Shown here: piece by piece, positions 1-5,595 of the stretch
Layout: every line of letters starts with the position of its first letter
How positions within the stretch are numbered: the first letter of the stretch is position 1
Source: an uncultured Campylobacter sp.
GTDB lineage: Bacteria > Campylobacterota > Campylobacteria > Campylobacterales > Campylobacteraceae
DNA: 5,613 nt
Assembly (NCBI RefSeq): GCF_938018035.1
Contig: NZ_CALIJF010000087.1
Location: forward strand, 1-5,613
Direction: 5' to 3'
Notes under the pieces: model-generated
What the model saw: the letters and a program-made list of their open reading frames with translations, nothing else
Told to the model about the DNA's origin: nothing
The model's database searches: none
Translations under genes and position numbers: made by a program

Positions 1-149
1 GCCTTCATTATGATTAAAATGATTAAGAATAAAACTACGACGCCGGCTGCGACGGTAAGACCCTTTTTCAAATTCGCGTTCTTATCGACATTGCCGCTAT
101 TGATCACTATGTCGTCTATGCTGCTCATATCGAAATTTTTGTCGTTCAT
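1..149 (-). CDS. 5' part of a single-pass membrane protein, probably the SPOR-domain protein downstream of glyA (runs off the left edge)
   Basis: Only the first 49 codons are inside the window, read leftward from ATG at 149-147. TAGGAG (160-155) sits a few bases upstream as a good ribosome binding site. The visible protein has a polar, acidic N-terminus (starts MNDKNFDMSS, then IDDIVI), a short basic patch (NLKKG, residues 27-30) and a strongly hydrophobic segment at about residues 31-48 (VAAGVVVLFLIILIIM), the pattern of a single membrane anchor with the N-terminus in the cytoplasm. In C. jejuni the gene in a comparable position after glyA encodes a membrane-anchored protein that I recall as having a C-terminal SPOR (peptidoglycan-binding) domain, and the N-terminal layout here fits. 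The SPOR domain itself would lie outside the window, so the product name is inference from position. It has its own promoter after the glyA terminator. Confidence 0.68.
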   Translation of the reverse strand, partial: MNDKNFDMSSIDDIVINSGNVDKNANLKKGLTVAAGVVVLFLIILIIMK

Positions 150-181
150 ACTCTCTCCTAAGATTATTATTTACTTTGTAA

Positions 182-190
182 ATTCTACCA
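182..190 (-). promoter_or_regulatory. Extended -10 promoter for the truncated membrane-protein gene
   Basis: On the minus strand this reads TGGTAGAAT, a TGn extension plus TAGAAT, one base from the sigma70 -10 consensus. Transcription would start near 175, about 25 nt before the ATG at 149. The position 17 bp upstream (210-205) reads TTTATT, a weak -35, as usual for Campylobacter promoters, which rely on the -10 and T-rich upstream DNA. It lies just after the palindrome that closes the glyA operon, so the downstream gene appears to be independently transcribed. Confidence 0.55.
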
Positions 191-208
191 CGCAAAATGT
201 ACGAAATA

Positions 209-240
209 AATAAATTCGGGTAAGCTTACCCGAATTTATT
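209..240 (-). terminator. 32-bp perfect palindrome after glyA, probable bidirectional-type terminator
   Basis: The DNA is a perfect inverted repeat centred between 224 and 225, at the HindIII site AAGCTT. The RNA would form a stem with core CGGGTA/TACCCG, A/U-rich lower pairs and an AGCU loop. It begins 4 nt after the glyA stop codon, the expected place for a factor-independent terminator of the gatC-to-glyA operon. The minus-strand transcript continues with AUUUAUUUCGU, a U-rich but not pure U tail, so termination may be partial. Symmetry means it could also act on plus-strand transcripts. Confidence 0.65.
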
Positions 241-244
241 AAAT

Positions 245-1492
245 TTAATACATCGCGCGGTCGTAGATGATAAAGCGGTGCGCCAAATCCCGCACTTCCT
301 CTTTAACTCGCGCCTGAAGCTTGGAATTTGAGATGTCGCTTAGTACGTCGGCGATTTTATTTCCGATAAACTCAAATTCTTTCTCCTTCATGCCGCGCGC
401 GGTAAGTGCGGGGCTGCCGACGCGGATGCCGCTGGTGACGAACGGACTGCGAGTCTCGCCCGGCACGGTATTTTTATTCGTCGTGATGCCTGCGTTTTCA
501 AGCGCGGCGCTAGCGTCCTTGCCGCTAAAATCTCTATTTAAAAAGCTCATCAAAATCAGATGGTTGTCGGTGCCGCCGCTAACGAGATCAAAGCCGCGCT
601 TAACCAGCGTCTCGCCTAAAATTCTAGCGTTTGCCTTGACCTGCTTGGCATAGAGCTTCCACTCGGGGCTTAGATTGTGTTTAAAGCCGACCGCCTTAGC
701 AGCGATGACGTGCATTAACGGGCCGCCCTGGATGCCCGGGAAGATCGCCGAGTTGATCTTTTTGGCAAATTCCTCGTCGTTGGTCATTATAATTCCGCCG
801 CGCGGACCGCGAAGCGTCTTGTGCGTGGTCGAGCTTACGACGTGGCAGTGCGGAAACGGATTAGTATGTTCGCCCGCGACGACTAGCCCTGCAACATGCG
901 CTACGTCGGCGAAAAGAAAGGCTCCCACACTATTAGCGATCTGTCTAAATTTAGCAAAATCTATCTCGCGCGTATAGGCGCTTGCGCCGCAAACGATCAT
1001 CTTCGGTTTTACGATCTGAGCGATCTCAAGCACCTTATCGTAGTTTATGCGGCCGTCGAGCTCCACGCCGTACTCGAAGCTCTCATACATCTTTCCGCTG
1101 CTTGAGACCTTCGCGCCGTGCGTCAAATGCCCGCCGTGGCTAAGCGCCATGCCTAAAATTTTATCGCCCGGTTTCAAAAATGCGGCATAGACGCCTTGGT
1201 TGGCTTGGCTACCGCTGTTTGGCTGGACGTTTGCAAACTCACAGCCGAAGAGCTTTTTGCAGCGATCGATCGCGATCTGCTCGATCTCATCTACGAACTC
1301 GCAGCCGCCGTAGTAACGCTTACCGGGATAACCCTCGGCGTATTTGTTCGTTAGCACCGAACCCATCGCCTCCATCACCTCGGGATAGGTAAAATTTTCA
1401 CTCGCGATCATCTCCAAATAATCGCACTGGCGGGCAAGCTCTTTGTTAGTTAAACTAAAAATTTCATTATCGAATTTTTCTAAATTTGACAC
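245..1492 (-). CDS. glyA: Serine hydroxymethyltransferase
   Basis: This cytoplasmic PLP enzyme interconverts serine plus tetrahydrofolate with glycine plus 5,10-methylene-tetrahydrofolate, the main source of one-carbon units. The 415-residue length matches bacterial SHMTs (E. coli about 417). Family landmarks are intact: YAEGYPGKRYYGG (51-63, with E53 and Y61), the PLP-stacking/binding pair D196 and H199 in LFADVAHVAGL, STTHKTLRGPRGG (221-233) with the Schiff-base lysine K225, and carboxylate-binding R357 in TSGIRVGSPALTARG. The start is GTG (1492-1490), 2 nt after the lysS stop. Its Shine-Dalgarno AAGGAG (1503-1498) forms the last two lysS codons, so the two are probably translationally coupled. 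The stop is TAA at 247-245, followed directly by a palindromic terminator. It is the last gene of the operon. No truncation or missing active-site residue is seen. Confidence 0.98.
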   Translation of the reverse strand: MSNLEKFDNEIFSLTNKELARQCDYLEMIASENFTYPEVMEAMGSVLTNKYAEGYPGKRYYGGCEFVDEIEQIAIDRCKKLFGCEFANVQPNSGSQANQGVYAAFLKPGDKILGMALSHGGHLTHGAKVSSSGKMYESFEYGVELDGRINYDKVLEIAQIVKPKMIVCGASAYTREIDFAKFRQIANSVGAFLFADVAHVAGLVVAGEHTNPFPHCHVVSSTTHKTLRGPRGGIIMTNDEEFAKKINSAIFPGIQGGPLMHVIAAKAVGFKHNLSPEWKLYAKQVKANARILGETLVKRGFDLVSGGTDNHLILMSFLNRDFSGKDASAALENAGITTNKNTVPGETRSPFVTSGIRVGSPALTARGMKEKEFEFIGNKIADVLSDISNSKLQARVKEEVRDLAHRFIIYDRAMY

Positions 1493-1494
1493 GT

Positions 1495-2988
1495 TTACTC
1501 CTTCTCTAAATTTAGCGGCCTCATCGCAGGGAACAAAATCACGTCGCGGATCGATTTTTTATTCAGCAAAATCATCGCCAAGCGATCGATTCCAAGCCCC
1601 CAGCCAGTAGTCGGGGGCATCGCGTAACTAAGCGCGCGGACGTAATCCTCGTCCATCTCGTGCGCCTCGTCGTCGCCCGCGTTTTTAGCGTCGATTTGCG
1701 CCTTAAATCTGGCGTATTGATCGAGCGGATCGTTCAGCTCGTTAAAGGCGTTGGCTAGCTCCTTGCCCGCGATATAGAGCTCAAATCTCTCGGCTATTTG
1801 CGGATTTTCGTCGCTTCTGCGCGAAAGCGGGCTGATCGAGATCGGAAAATCCACGATGAAGGTCGGATTTATGAGCTTAGCTTCTACGTAATTATCAAAA
1901 AGTTCGCTCTGCAGGTGGCCTAGATCGAGCTTTTCATTGACTTCAAATTTATCCTCTTTGAGTTTTGCGACGATCTTTTCGCGATCATTTACGATCTGCG
2001 GCTCGATGCCGCCTATCTGCGCAAGCGCGTCGAGATACTTTATGCGCGCAAAAGGCTTTGAAAAATCGATCTCGCACTCATCGTAGGTTAAAATTTCGCC
2101 TAGCCCAAGCCTCTTAAACAGCGCTTTAAATAGCTCCTCGGTTAGGTTCATCGCGTCGTTATAATCATGCCACGCCCAGTAGAATTCTATGCTGGTAAAT
2201 TCCGGATTGTGCGTCAGATCCATACCTTCGTTGCGGAAGTTTCGGTTGATCTCAAAGACCGCCTCCATGCCGCCTACTATAAGGCGCTTGAGATACAGCT
2301 CCGGCGCGATACGTAGGTAACGATCAACGTCTAGGGCGTTGTGGTGCGTGATAAATGGCTTAGCGTTCGCGCCACCTGCGATTGGGTGCATCATCGGCGT
2401 TTCGACCTCTAAAAATCCATGCTTTTCAAAAAAGCTGCGGATCTCGCTAACGATGATCGAGCGCTTGATAAAATCCTCGCGGACCTCGGGGTTCATTATC
2501 ATATCGAGATATCTTTGGCGGTAGCGCATCTCGATATCGACAAGGCCGTGAAATTTCTCCGGAAGTGGGCAGATCGCTTTGGACGCAAGCGTTATTTTGC
2601 TGGCATGGATCGAAAACTCGCCCGTTTGGGTGACGAAGGCGTATCCGCGCACCAAAATTATATCGCCCACTTCGAGATTTTTCTTAAATTTAACGTAATC
2701 CTCCTCGCCAATGCTGTCGCGAGAGTAATAAATTTGAATATTGCCGCTTTGATCTTCTATGTTTGCGAAGGTGGATTTGCCCGCGACGCGCTTTAGCTTT
2801 AACCTTCCTGCAAGGCTTACCTCCTCGCTCGCTTTTTTATCCTCGGTATCTTTTATGTAGCCGAATTTCTCTTTAAACTCGGCTATGCTCATATCTTTTT
2901 TTAGAAAGTGCGGATAGGGATTAGCCCCCAAATTCCGAAGTTCCGACGCCTTGTCTATCCTTTGGATTTCTAACTGGCTATCAAACAA
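1495..2988 (-). CDS. lysS: Class II lysyl-tRNA synthetase, TTG start
   Basis: LysS charges tRNA(Lys) with lysine in the cytoplasm. Counting from the TTG start the protein has 497 residues: an N-terminal OB-fold anticodon-binding domain (about 57-137, including LKRVAGKSTFANIED), then the class II catalytic core with motif 1 (FLEVETPMMHP, 192-202), motif 2 (FRNEGMD, 251-257, within FEINRNFRNEGMDLTHNPEF) and motif 3 (GWGLGIDRLAM, 462-472). The reading frame extends upstream to an ATG at 3027, but that adds 13 residues (MEFALNARQKGSR) that do not resemble LysS and would overlap fur by 38 nt. TTG at 2988-2986 gives LFDSQLEIQRIDKASELRNL, which matches the usual Campylobacter LysS N-terminus as I remember it, starts 1 nt after the fur stop and has AAGGAAG just upstream. 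It lies between fur and glyA in the same operon, and all catalytic motifs are intact. Confidence 0.97.
   Translation of the reverse strand: MFDSQLEIQRIDKASELRNLGANPYPHFLKKDMSIAEFKEKFGYIKDTEDKKASEEVSLAGRLKLKRVAGKSTFANIEDQSGNIQIYYSRDSIGEEDYVKFKKNLEVGDIILVRGYAFVTQTGEFSIHASKITLASKAICPLPEKFHGLVDIEMRYRQRYLDMIMNPEVREDFIKRSIIVSEIRSFFEKHGFLEVETPMMHPIAGGANAKPFITHHNALDVDRYLRIAPELYLKRLIVGGMEAVFEINRNFRNEGMDLTHNPEFTSIEFYWAWHDYNDAMNLTEELFKALFKRLGLGEILTYDECEIDFSKPFARIKYLDALAQIGGIEPQIVNDREKIVAKLKEDKFEVNEKLDLGHLQSELFDNYVEAKLINPTFIVDFPISISPLSRRSDENPQIAERFELYIAGKELANAFNELNDPLDQYARFKAQIDAKNAGDDEAHEMDEDYVRALSYAMPPTTGWGLGIDRLAMILLNKKSIRDVILFPAMRPLNLEKE
1498..1503 (-). promoter_or_regulatory. glyA Shine-Dalgarno embedded in the lysS 3' end
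   Basis: AAGGAG lies 5 nt upstream of the GTG start of glyA and at the same time encodes the final Lys-Glu of LysS. This supports the GTG as the true glyA start and ties glyA translation to ribosomes finishing lysS. Confidence 0.75.
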
Positions 2989-2989
2989 T

Positions 2990-3457
2990 CTACTTCCTTT
3001 TTGCCGCGCATTCAGGGCAAATTCCATACAGCTGCATCATATGTCCCGTAAGCGTAAATCCGTGCTCTTTGGCGACGGCAAGCTGTTTTCGCTCAATAGT
3101 GGCGTCTTGAAATTCTATGATCTTATTGCAGCTTTTGCAGATTAGATGGTCGTGGTGAGGCTTGTTGGCAAGCTCAAATTTCTTGCCCTGTGCGCCAAAT
3201 GAGATCGACGTCGCCATCCCCGAATCCTCTAGTAAATTTAAGGTGCGATACACCGTCGCTATGCCTACGTTTAGCTCCGGAAATTTCGCTTTGATCTCGT
3301 TGTGAAGTGCCTCAGGTGTGAAGTGTTTATTGTTGTTATAAAGCGTGCGGAGCAAAACCTCGCGCTGCTTAGTATATTTTAGACCGCTAGCGGCAAGCGC
3401 CTTTTTAAACTCAACAATTAGAGCGTCAAACTCTAAATTTTCGATTTTTGCATTCAT
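2990..3457 (-). CDS. fur: Ferric uptake regulator
   Basis: Fur is a cytoplasmic dimeric metal-sensing DNA-binding repressor controlling iron uptake genes, and in Campylobacter it can also act as an activator or in the apo form. The 155-residue protein has an extended N-terminus (1-20) as in Campylobacter Fur, a winged-helix domain with LKYTKQREVLLRTLY (26-40) and the recognition helix NVGIATVYRTLNLLE (63-77), and the dimerisation/metal domain with HHDHLICKSC (101-110), E115 and H132. Both structural-zinc CxxC pairs are present: C107/C110 and C147/C150. Sequence similarity to C. jejuni Fur is high throughout as I recall it. A PerR assignment is less likely because the protein resembles the Campylobacter Fur branch. 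ATG overlaps the cvpA stop (ATGA, 3457-3454), with AAAGGA at 3470-3465 as the ribosome binding site. No promoter is seen directly upstream, so fur should be expressed from the operon promoter. Confidence 0.97.
   Translation of the reverse strand: MNAKIENLEFDALIVEFKKALAASGLKYTKQREVLLRTLYNNNKHFTPEALHNEIKAKFPELNVGIATVYRTLNLLEDSGMATSISFGAQGKKFELANKPHHDHLICKSCNKIIEFQDATIERKQLAVAKEHGFTLTGHMMQLYGICPECAAKRK
2993..3000 (-). promoter_or_regulatory. lysS ribosome binding site inside the fur 3' end
   Basis: The minus strand reads AAAGGAAG, then TAGA, then TTG. The AGGA core lies 6 nt before the TTG at 2988. These bases also encode the last Lys-Arg-Lys codons of Fur. The site favours the TTG over the in-frame ATG at 3027 as the lysS start. 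Confidence 0.7.
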
Positions 3458-4131
3458 AATTTTGTCCTTTCTGTAGAATTTACTTCTGAACTGGCGTTAA
3501 AATCGCTAGGTTCAGTGCTTTGATTTTGATCCGAGTTCATACGGGCGGTAGAATTCTGATCTTTTAAGAGCTTGTCATCCATCTTAGAACCGATGGAATT
3601 TAAGCTTTGTTTGATCTTCGGATCATCTTTGAGATTTAAAATCCAATTTCCGATTTTTAAGAAAATCGGCGCAGTTTTGCTGCTTTCAAAATACTTTTTA
3701 GTCTGTTCGTTCATCGACATAGGACCGCTTGCAAGCGTAACAATAACGGCAAAAATCAAGAAAATTTTACTTACGCTAAACACGAAACCGCCGATCTTAT
3801 CGACAAATCCGAGTCCACTCCATTTAAAGAATTTTGAAATGATTTCGCCTATAATCAAACACGAGATCCATACACCAAAAAGCACAGCGATAAAGCCGAT
3901 GAGAACCTGCGTCGTATCGCCCGAAAGCACGCCGTTTGCATTCTGCAAAGCTGGAATTTTTGCTGCAATCCACTCGCCTGCCATAGTTTTATAACGCATC
4001 GCGGCAAAAAGACCGCCGATGAGACCCAAAATTCCAAAAATTTCTTTTACGATGCCGTTGGTGATACCGCGCAGTCCGAAGAGCACTACGAGTACCAAAC
4101 AGCCGACGTCGAACCAGTTAATACCTTCCAT
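3454..4131 (-). CDS. cvpA: CvpA family inner-membrane protein (colicin V production protein homologue)
   Basis: The 225-residue protein has four predicted membrane segments at about residues 7-23, 27-46, 74-99 and 111-134. The first two are joined by RGITNGIVKEIFG, the typical CvpA signature region near the N-terminus. In other bacteria CvpA supports colicin V production and envelope-stress or bile tolerance; its molecular function is unsettled. The C-terminal stretch (191-225) is hydrophilic, rich in Ser, Asn, Thr, Gln and Asp, probably disordered, and longer than the family core needs. I chose ATG at 4131-4129, which overlaps the pilT stop as TGATG. A TTG one codon earlier (4134) is possible but less likely. 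The Shine-Dalgarno is weak (GGTGGG), suggesting translational coupling to pilT. The TGA stop overlaps the fur ATG by 4 nt. The C. jejuni homologue also precedes fur. Confidence 0.93.
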   Translation of the reverse strand: MEGINWFDVGCLVLVVLFGLRGITNGIVKEIFGILGLIGGLFAAMRYKTMAGEWIAAKIPALQNANGVLSGDTTQVLIGFIAVLFGVWISCLIIGEIISKFFKWSGLGFVDKIGGFVFSVSKIFLIFAVIVTLASGPMSMNEQTKKYFESSKTAPIFLKIGNWILNLKDDPKIKQSLNSIGSKMDDKLLKDQNSTARMNSDQNQSTEPSDFNASSEVNSTERTKL

Positions 4132-5213
4132 CAAGCACCCACCACGCCTATTAGCTCTTGCAGGTTAGTCGAGTACCTAAACGCCGTATCTTTTGAAATT
4201 TGATTTGCACGGATCGCTTTAACCATCGCTTGAGTTTGAGTTATCATACCGGTAGATTGCTGATTTAGCTGCATTTGAGAGTAAATTTGATGCACCTTGT
4301 TTTCGCGGATTAGATTCGCTACGGCATTGTTATTGAGCAAAATTTCATGGATCGCGATACGTCCACCGCCAAGCTTCGGCAAAAGCGATTGCGAAATGAC
4401 CGCGGTAAGTGACACGGAGAGCATATTTCGCACTTGGAGCTGCTCGCCGCCATCAAAGCTATCGATAATACGGTTGATCGTTTGCATCGCGGAGTTGGTG
4501 TGTAGCGTACCAAATACCAAGTGACCGGTCTCAGCCGCGGTAATGGCGATCGAGATAGTCTCTCTATCGCGCATCTCGCCCACGAGGATAATGTCCGGGT
4601 CCTCACGCAAGGCAAATTTTAATGCATTAGCGTAGGAATGGGTATCGGTGCCGATATTTCTGTGAGAAAAAAGCGCTTTTTTATTGGTATGGACGAACTC
4701 GACCGGATCTTCAACAGTGATGATGTGCTTGCGCTCTTTTTCGTTAATCTCGTTTAGCATCGCGGCAAGAGTAGTTGATTTACCACTACCAGTAGGCCCG
4801 GTAACCAAAATCATACCTTTTTCGTGCTTGACTACCTCTTTAAAAATCGTAGGGGCTTTTAAATCGTCCAGGCTAGGAATATCGATAGGAATAATACGAA
4901 ATGCGGCAGCCAAATCGCCGTTCATAGTGTAGTAGTAATTTCCACGGAAGCGTCCGATATTAGGAAGCTCGATCGCAAAGTCAAGCTCTTTATTTTCCTC
5001 GAGCGCACTTTTTTGAGCATCGGTAATGAGCGCGTAGCAGATATACTCGATATCCGTGCCCTTAAGCGGGTCCATGGCAAGTGGGCGCAGTGTGCCGTCG
5101 ATACGTATTTGAGGCGCCGAGCGCGAAACTAAGTGAAGGTCGCTCGCTTTGTTAAAAACGACGGTTTTTAGTAGGGTTTCGATATCTACTAAATTTCTTT
5201 GAACTTCTTCCAT
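4131..5213 (-). CDS. pilT: PilT-like type IV pilus retraction ATPase
   Basis: PilT is a hexameric cytoplasmic ATPase of the secretion-ATPase (GspE/PilB/PilT) superfamily that powers pilus depolymerisation. The 360-residue length is close to PilT (about 344), without the long N-terminal region of PilB/GspE and without the tetracysteine zinc motif of PilB. Seen in order: a PAS-like N-terminal domain (ASDLHLVSRSAPQIRIDG, 23-40), Walker A GPTGSGKST (139-147, K145), Asp box HIITVEDPVEFVH (163-175), Walker B LREDPDIILVGEMRD (202-216) with catalytic E204, and the His box ETGHLVFGTLHTNSA (228-242, H231 and H238). The C-terminal AIRNLIRE retraction motif reads AVANLIRE (297-304), losing its Arg. ATG at 5213 has AAAGGA (5224-5219) overlapping the gatC stop. 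The stop overlaps the cvpA start. No pilin or pilus assembly gene is in the window; a PilU-like role or service to a transformation pseudopilus is possible. Confidence 0.94.
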   Translation of the reverse strand: MEEVQRNLVDIETLLKTVVFNKASDLHLVSRSAPQIRIDGTLRPLAMDPLKGTDIEYICYALITDAQKSALEENKELDFAIELPNIGRFRGNYYYTMNGDLAAAFRIIPIDIPSLDDLKAPTIFKEVVKHEKGMILVTGPTGSGKSTTLAAMLNEINEKERKHIITVEDPVEFVHTNKKALFSHRNIGTDTHSYANALKFALREDPDIILVGEMRDRETISIAITAAETGHLVFGTLHTNSAMQTINRIIDSFDGGEQLQVRNMLSVSLTAVISQSLLPKLGGGRIAIHEILLNNNAVANLIRENKVHQIYSQMQLNQQSTGMITQTQAMVKAIRANQISKDTAFRYSTNLQELIGVVGA

Positions 5214-5223
5214 AAAATTCCTT

Positions 5224-5511
5224 TCAATCTATGATTTTCGGTACTACGAAGTAGCCGCCTTCGGACTGCGGAGCATGCTTTAAGACGCTTTCTGCGACGT
5301 CGCTTTTGCGTGGAATATCTTTGCGAAACGGAGTACCGCCTTTTAGCGTAGTGATAGCCGCCTCGCCGCTTTGTAAATCCAGCTCATTTAGAATTTCTAC
5401 AAAATCTACAATATTATTTAATTGACCTTTAAATTCTTCTCGCTTAGCATCTGGAATTTTAAGAGCGGATAGCCTTTCCAGCTTGCTTAGCAAGGCATCG
5501 TCTATTATCAT
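5224..5511 (-). CDS. gatC: Aspartyl/glutamyl-tRNA amidotransferase subunit C
   Basis: GatC is the small structural subunit of the GatCAB amidotransferase, which converts Glu-tRNA(Gln) and Asp-tRNA(Asn) into Gln-tRNA(Gln) and Asn-tRNA(Asn). Epsilonproteobacteria rely on this route because they generally lack direct GlnRS/AsnRS charging. The 95-residue length is typical. Family signatures are the N-terminal helix LLSKLERLSALKI (7-19), the second helix LNNIVDFVEILNELDL (31-46), and the extended C-terminal belt with PFRKDIPR (61-68), VLKHAPQSEGGYF (76-88) and VPKIID at the end. ATG at 5511-5509 follows AGGAAA (5520-5515), with the AGGA core 5 nt away. gatA and gatB are not in the window, so the subunit genes are dispersed, as usual in Campylobacter. 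It is the first gene of the operon, about 21 nt from the predicted transcription start, and 10 nt separate its stop from pilT. Confidence 0.96.
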   Translation of the reverse strand: MIIDDALLSKLERLSALKIPDAKREEFKGQLNNIVDFVEILNELDLQSGEAAITTLKGGTPFRKDIPRKSDVAESVLKHAPQSEGGYFVVPKIID

Positions 5512-5538
5512 AACTTTCCTTTTTCTGATAAATGCGAC

Positions 5539-5547
5539 ATTATATCA
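5539..5547 (-). promoter_or_regulatory. Extended -10 promoter of the gatC-pilT-cvpA-fur-lysS-glyA operon
   Basis: The minus strand reads TGATATAAT, a perfect TGn extended -10 with consensus TATAAT (5544-5539). Transcription should begin near 5533-5532, leaving a leader of about 21 nt before gatC. No -35 match is visible at 17 bp (CCTAAG), but the upstream DNA is T-rich (AATTTTTA), typical of Campylobacter sigma70 promoters. It is the only convincing promoter I see upstream of fur, lysS and glyA. An imperfect dyad overlaps it. Confidence 0.75.
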
Positions 5548-5586
5548 TAAAAATTCTTTATCTTAGGCGGTATTTAAAATTTTTTA

Positions 5587-5595
5587 TGCTACAAT
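5587..5595 (+). promoter_or_regulatory. Divergent extended -10 promoter for a gene beyond the right edge
   Basis: The plus strand reads TGCTACAAT, a TGn extension plus TACAAT, one base off the -10 consensus, preceded by a run of T at 5580-5585. Transcription would start near 5602. No start codon for the downstream gene lies within the last bases of the window. In C. jejuni the gene next to gatC is, as I recall, divergent, which fits this direction. Confidence 0.5.

Noticed and set aside
10..213. Plus-strand 67-codon ORF opposite the left-edge gene
   Set aside because: It has no ribosome binding site, runs through the promoter and into the terminator palindrome, and its hydrophobic stretch is the antisense of the membrane segment of the minus-strand gene, which has a good Shine-Dalgarno and promoter.
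321..1392. Several plus-strand ORFs opposite glyA (70-110 codons)
   Set aside because: They lie antisense to an intact glyA, have no family resemblance and no convincing start signals, and arise from codon bias on the other strand.
2160..2165. TATAAT hexamer on the plus strand inside lysS
   Set aside because: It lacks a TG extension and a downstream gene on that strand, and lies inside conserved coding sequence, so it is most likely coincidental.
2339..2796. Plus-strand ORFs opposite lysS, one of 125 codons
   Set aside because: They overlap a complete LysS with all class II motifs; no known domain or ribosome binding site was recognised.
4297..4932. ORFs overlapping pilT in other frames on both strands
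   Set aside because: They are composition shadows of the intact PilT reading frame, with arginine- or serine-rich nonsense translation.
5544..5564. Possible Fur box reading GATAAAGAATTTTTATGAT upstream of gatC
   Set aside because: It matches only about 9 of 19 positions of the classical Fur box, which is what AT-rich promoter DNA gives by chance; the dyad at 5526-5547 is the better candidate.
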